From NCBI GenBank assembly GCA_944331885.1, contig CALVJF010000052.1, positions 1 through 6,008 of the forward strand: a stretch of DNA of 6,008 nt, in the 5' to 3' direction. The translations under genes and the position numbers were made by a program. Source of the DNA: an uncultured Bacilli bacterium. GTDB taxonomy: Bacteria > Bacillota_I > Bacilli_A > RF39 > UBA660. Under the pieces are notes generated by a model. It was not told the origin of the DNA and ran no database searches. It saw only the letters and a program-made list of their open reading frames with translations. Shown piece by piece: positions 5,359 to 6,008 of the stretch (position 1 is its first letter; every line of letters starts with the position of its first letter).

Positions 5359-6008
5359 ATTCGGCAACAATTTAACTATTGCCATATTATCTGTTTGCAT
5401 TAACTTAATAATCTTCTGCAACGTACTTAATTCAATATTACTATATAAATCATACGCATTATCAATAACTTTACCATACTCAATAATATTATCTAAAAGC
5501 TCACTATTTACATACTCAATATCATCATAATCATTAATTAACGATGCAATATTAGCACGCTTGCGACGTCTTAGCATTTCATTATCAATTTCCATATGTT
5601 CATATTTATCTTGAATTATTTTAATTACTTCATCAACATATTTAGTTTCTACAGTAAAATACACTAAAATATAATCATCTATAATATCTCTAGCATATCC
5701 CATCCCCGTAATTAAATCTTTCTCCATTAACTCTTCTTTCAAATCAGAAGAAGCACCAAAATTGGCTCTTAAAATCATTCCAATATATATTCTTAATAAT
5801 AAATCATCATAATCTTTAAATTTATCTTTTTTAATTTTATAACATACTTTAACTTTTGGAATTTCTATATTAGAACGAATAATCATTTCCTTTTCAACTA
5901 CCCTTTCTGGTTCATTGATTTTTAAACGCTCCGGAAATGTATACTCTCCAAAATTCATTTCTTTTATTCTTTTTTTAATAATTGCACTAGCTTCATAAGG
6001 ATTAAAGT
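5347..6008 (-). CDS. M16-family peptidase-like protein (YmfH/YfmH type), C-terminal part
   Basis: The visible 219 residues resemble the C-terminal half of an M16 (insulinase/pitrilysin-like) protein of the Firmicutes YmfF/YmfH type, normally about 430 residues. They show a short linker with FNPYEASAIIKKRI, the segment FPERLKINEPERVVEKEMII, then a strand (KVKVCYKI), a helical stretch with IYIGMILRANFGASSDLKEELMEK, and a second strand region (YILVYFTVET) before the closing helices. The HxxEH zinc motif of active M16 enzymes would lie in the N-terminal half, outside the window, so activity cannot be judged. The frame stays open through the window edge. The ATG at 5958 lacks a ribosome binding site and lies inside conserved sequence, so it is an internal methionine. 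Family members form two-chain chambers; some are catalytically dead partners. Assignment to the family is moderate and the choice between YmfF and YmfH is uncertain. Confidence 0.65.
   Translation of the reverse strand, partial: FNPYEASAIIKKRIKEMNFGEYTFPERLKINEPERVVEKEMIIRSNIEIPKVKVCYKIKKDKFKDYDDLLLRIYIGMILRANFGASSDLKEELMEKDLITGMGYARDIIDDYILVYFTVETKYVDEVIKIIQDKYEHMEIDNEMLRRRKRANIASLINDYDDIEYVNSELLDNIIEYGKVIDNAYDLYSNIELSTLQKIIKLMQTDNMAIVKLLPNEEN

Noticed and set aside
5347..5958. A complete 203-residue protein starting at ATG 5958
   Set aside because: The frame continues open to the window edge, the upstream codons read as family-like sequence, and no ribosome binding site precedes this ATG.

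Overview
The window is very AT-rich and its genes are of low-GC Firmicutes / Mollicutes-relative type. The markers are EzrA, a zinc-free bacterial S4, a NifS-type cysteine desulfurase next to ThiI, and strong GGAGG or GGTGAT ribosome binding sites. The Trp codons I checked (rhodanese W15, EzrA EEW, membrane-protein FW) are TGG, and TGA appears to be used as a stop, so genetic code 11 is the simplest reading. An uncultured gut-type Bacilli lineage would fit, but I cannot fix the taxon from 6 kb.

Layout. Positions 1-2166 (minus strand) hold a sulfur-transfer cluster read in the order cysteine desulfurase, rhodanese-domain lipoprotein, ThiI. The ThiI frame stops at the first bases of the window, just after its PP-loop, and that loop is altered, so ThiI looks truncated and probably non-functional. 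Positions 2275-3996 (minus) encode full-length EzrA, the membrane-anchored negative regulator of FtsZ rings. Positions 3997-4261 form a divergent control region: an extended -10 promoter and ribosome binding site for ezrA, a near-consensus promoter for rpsD, and a structured rpsD leader of about 150 nt. Positions 4262-4864 (plus) encode ribosomal protein S4. A bidirectional terminator separates it from a small four-helix membrane protein of unknown function on the minus strand (4899 to about 5297). The right end (5347-6008, minus) is the C-terminal half of an M16-family peptidase-like protein whose start lies beyond the window.

How the parts relate. The desulfurase, ThiI and the rhodanese would ordinarily suggest persulfide relay for 4-thiouridine in tRNA. 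Here the rhodanese carries a lipoprotein signal and ThiI is broken, so that relay is doubtful. From memory, rpsD, ezrA, nifZ and thiI lie in the same neighbourhood in Bacillus, so the block looks inherited rather than acquired. I saw no mobile element, CRISPR array, tRNA or rRNA.

The most interesting non-coding signal is the rpsD leader. It can form a basal helix, a pseudoknot between its loop and downstream sequence, and a separate hairpin covering part of the Shine-Dalgarno sequence. Intergenic regions are very compact: three likely terminators contain the stop codon of the gene they end, and two of these also overlap the putative promoter of the next gene.
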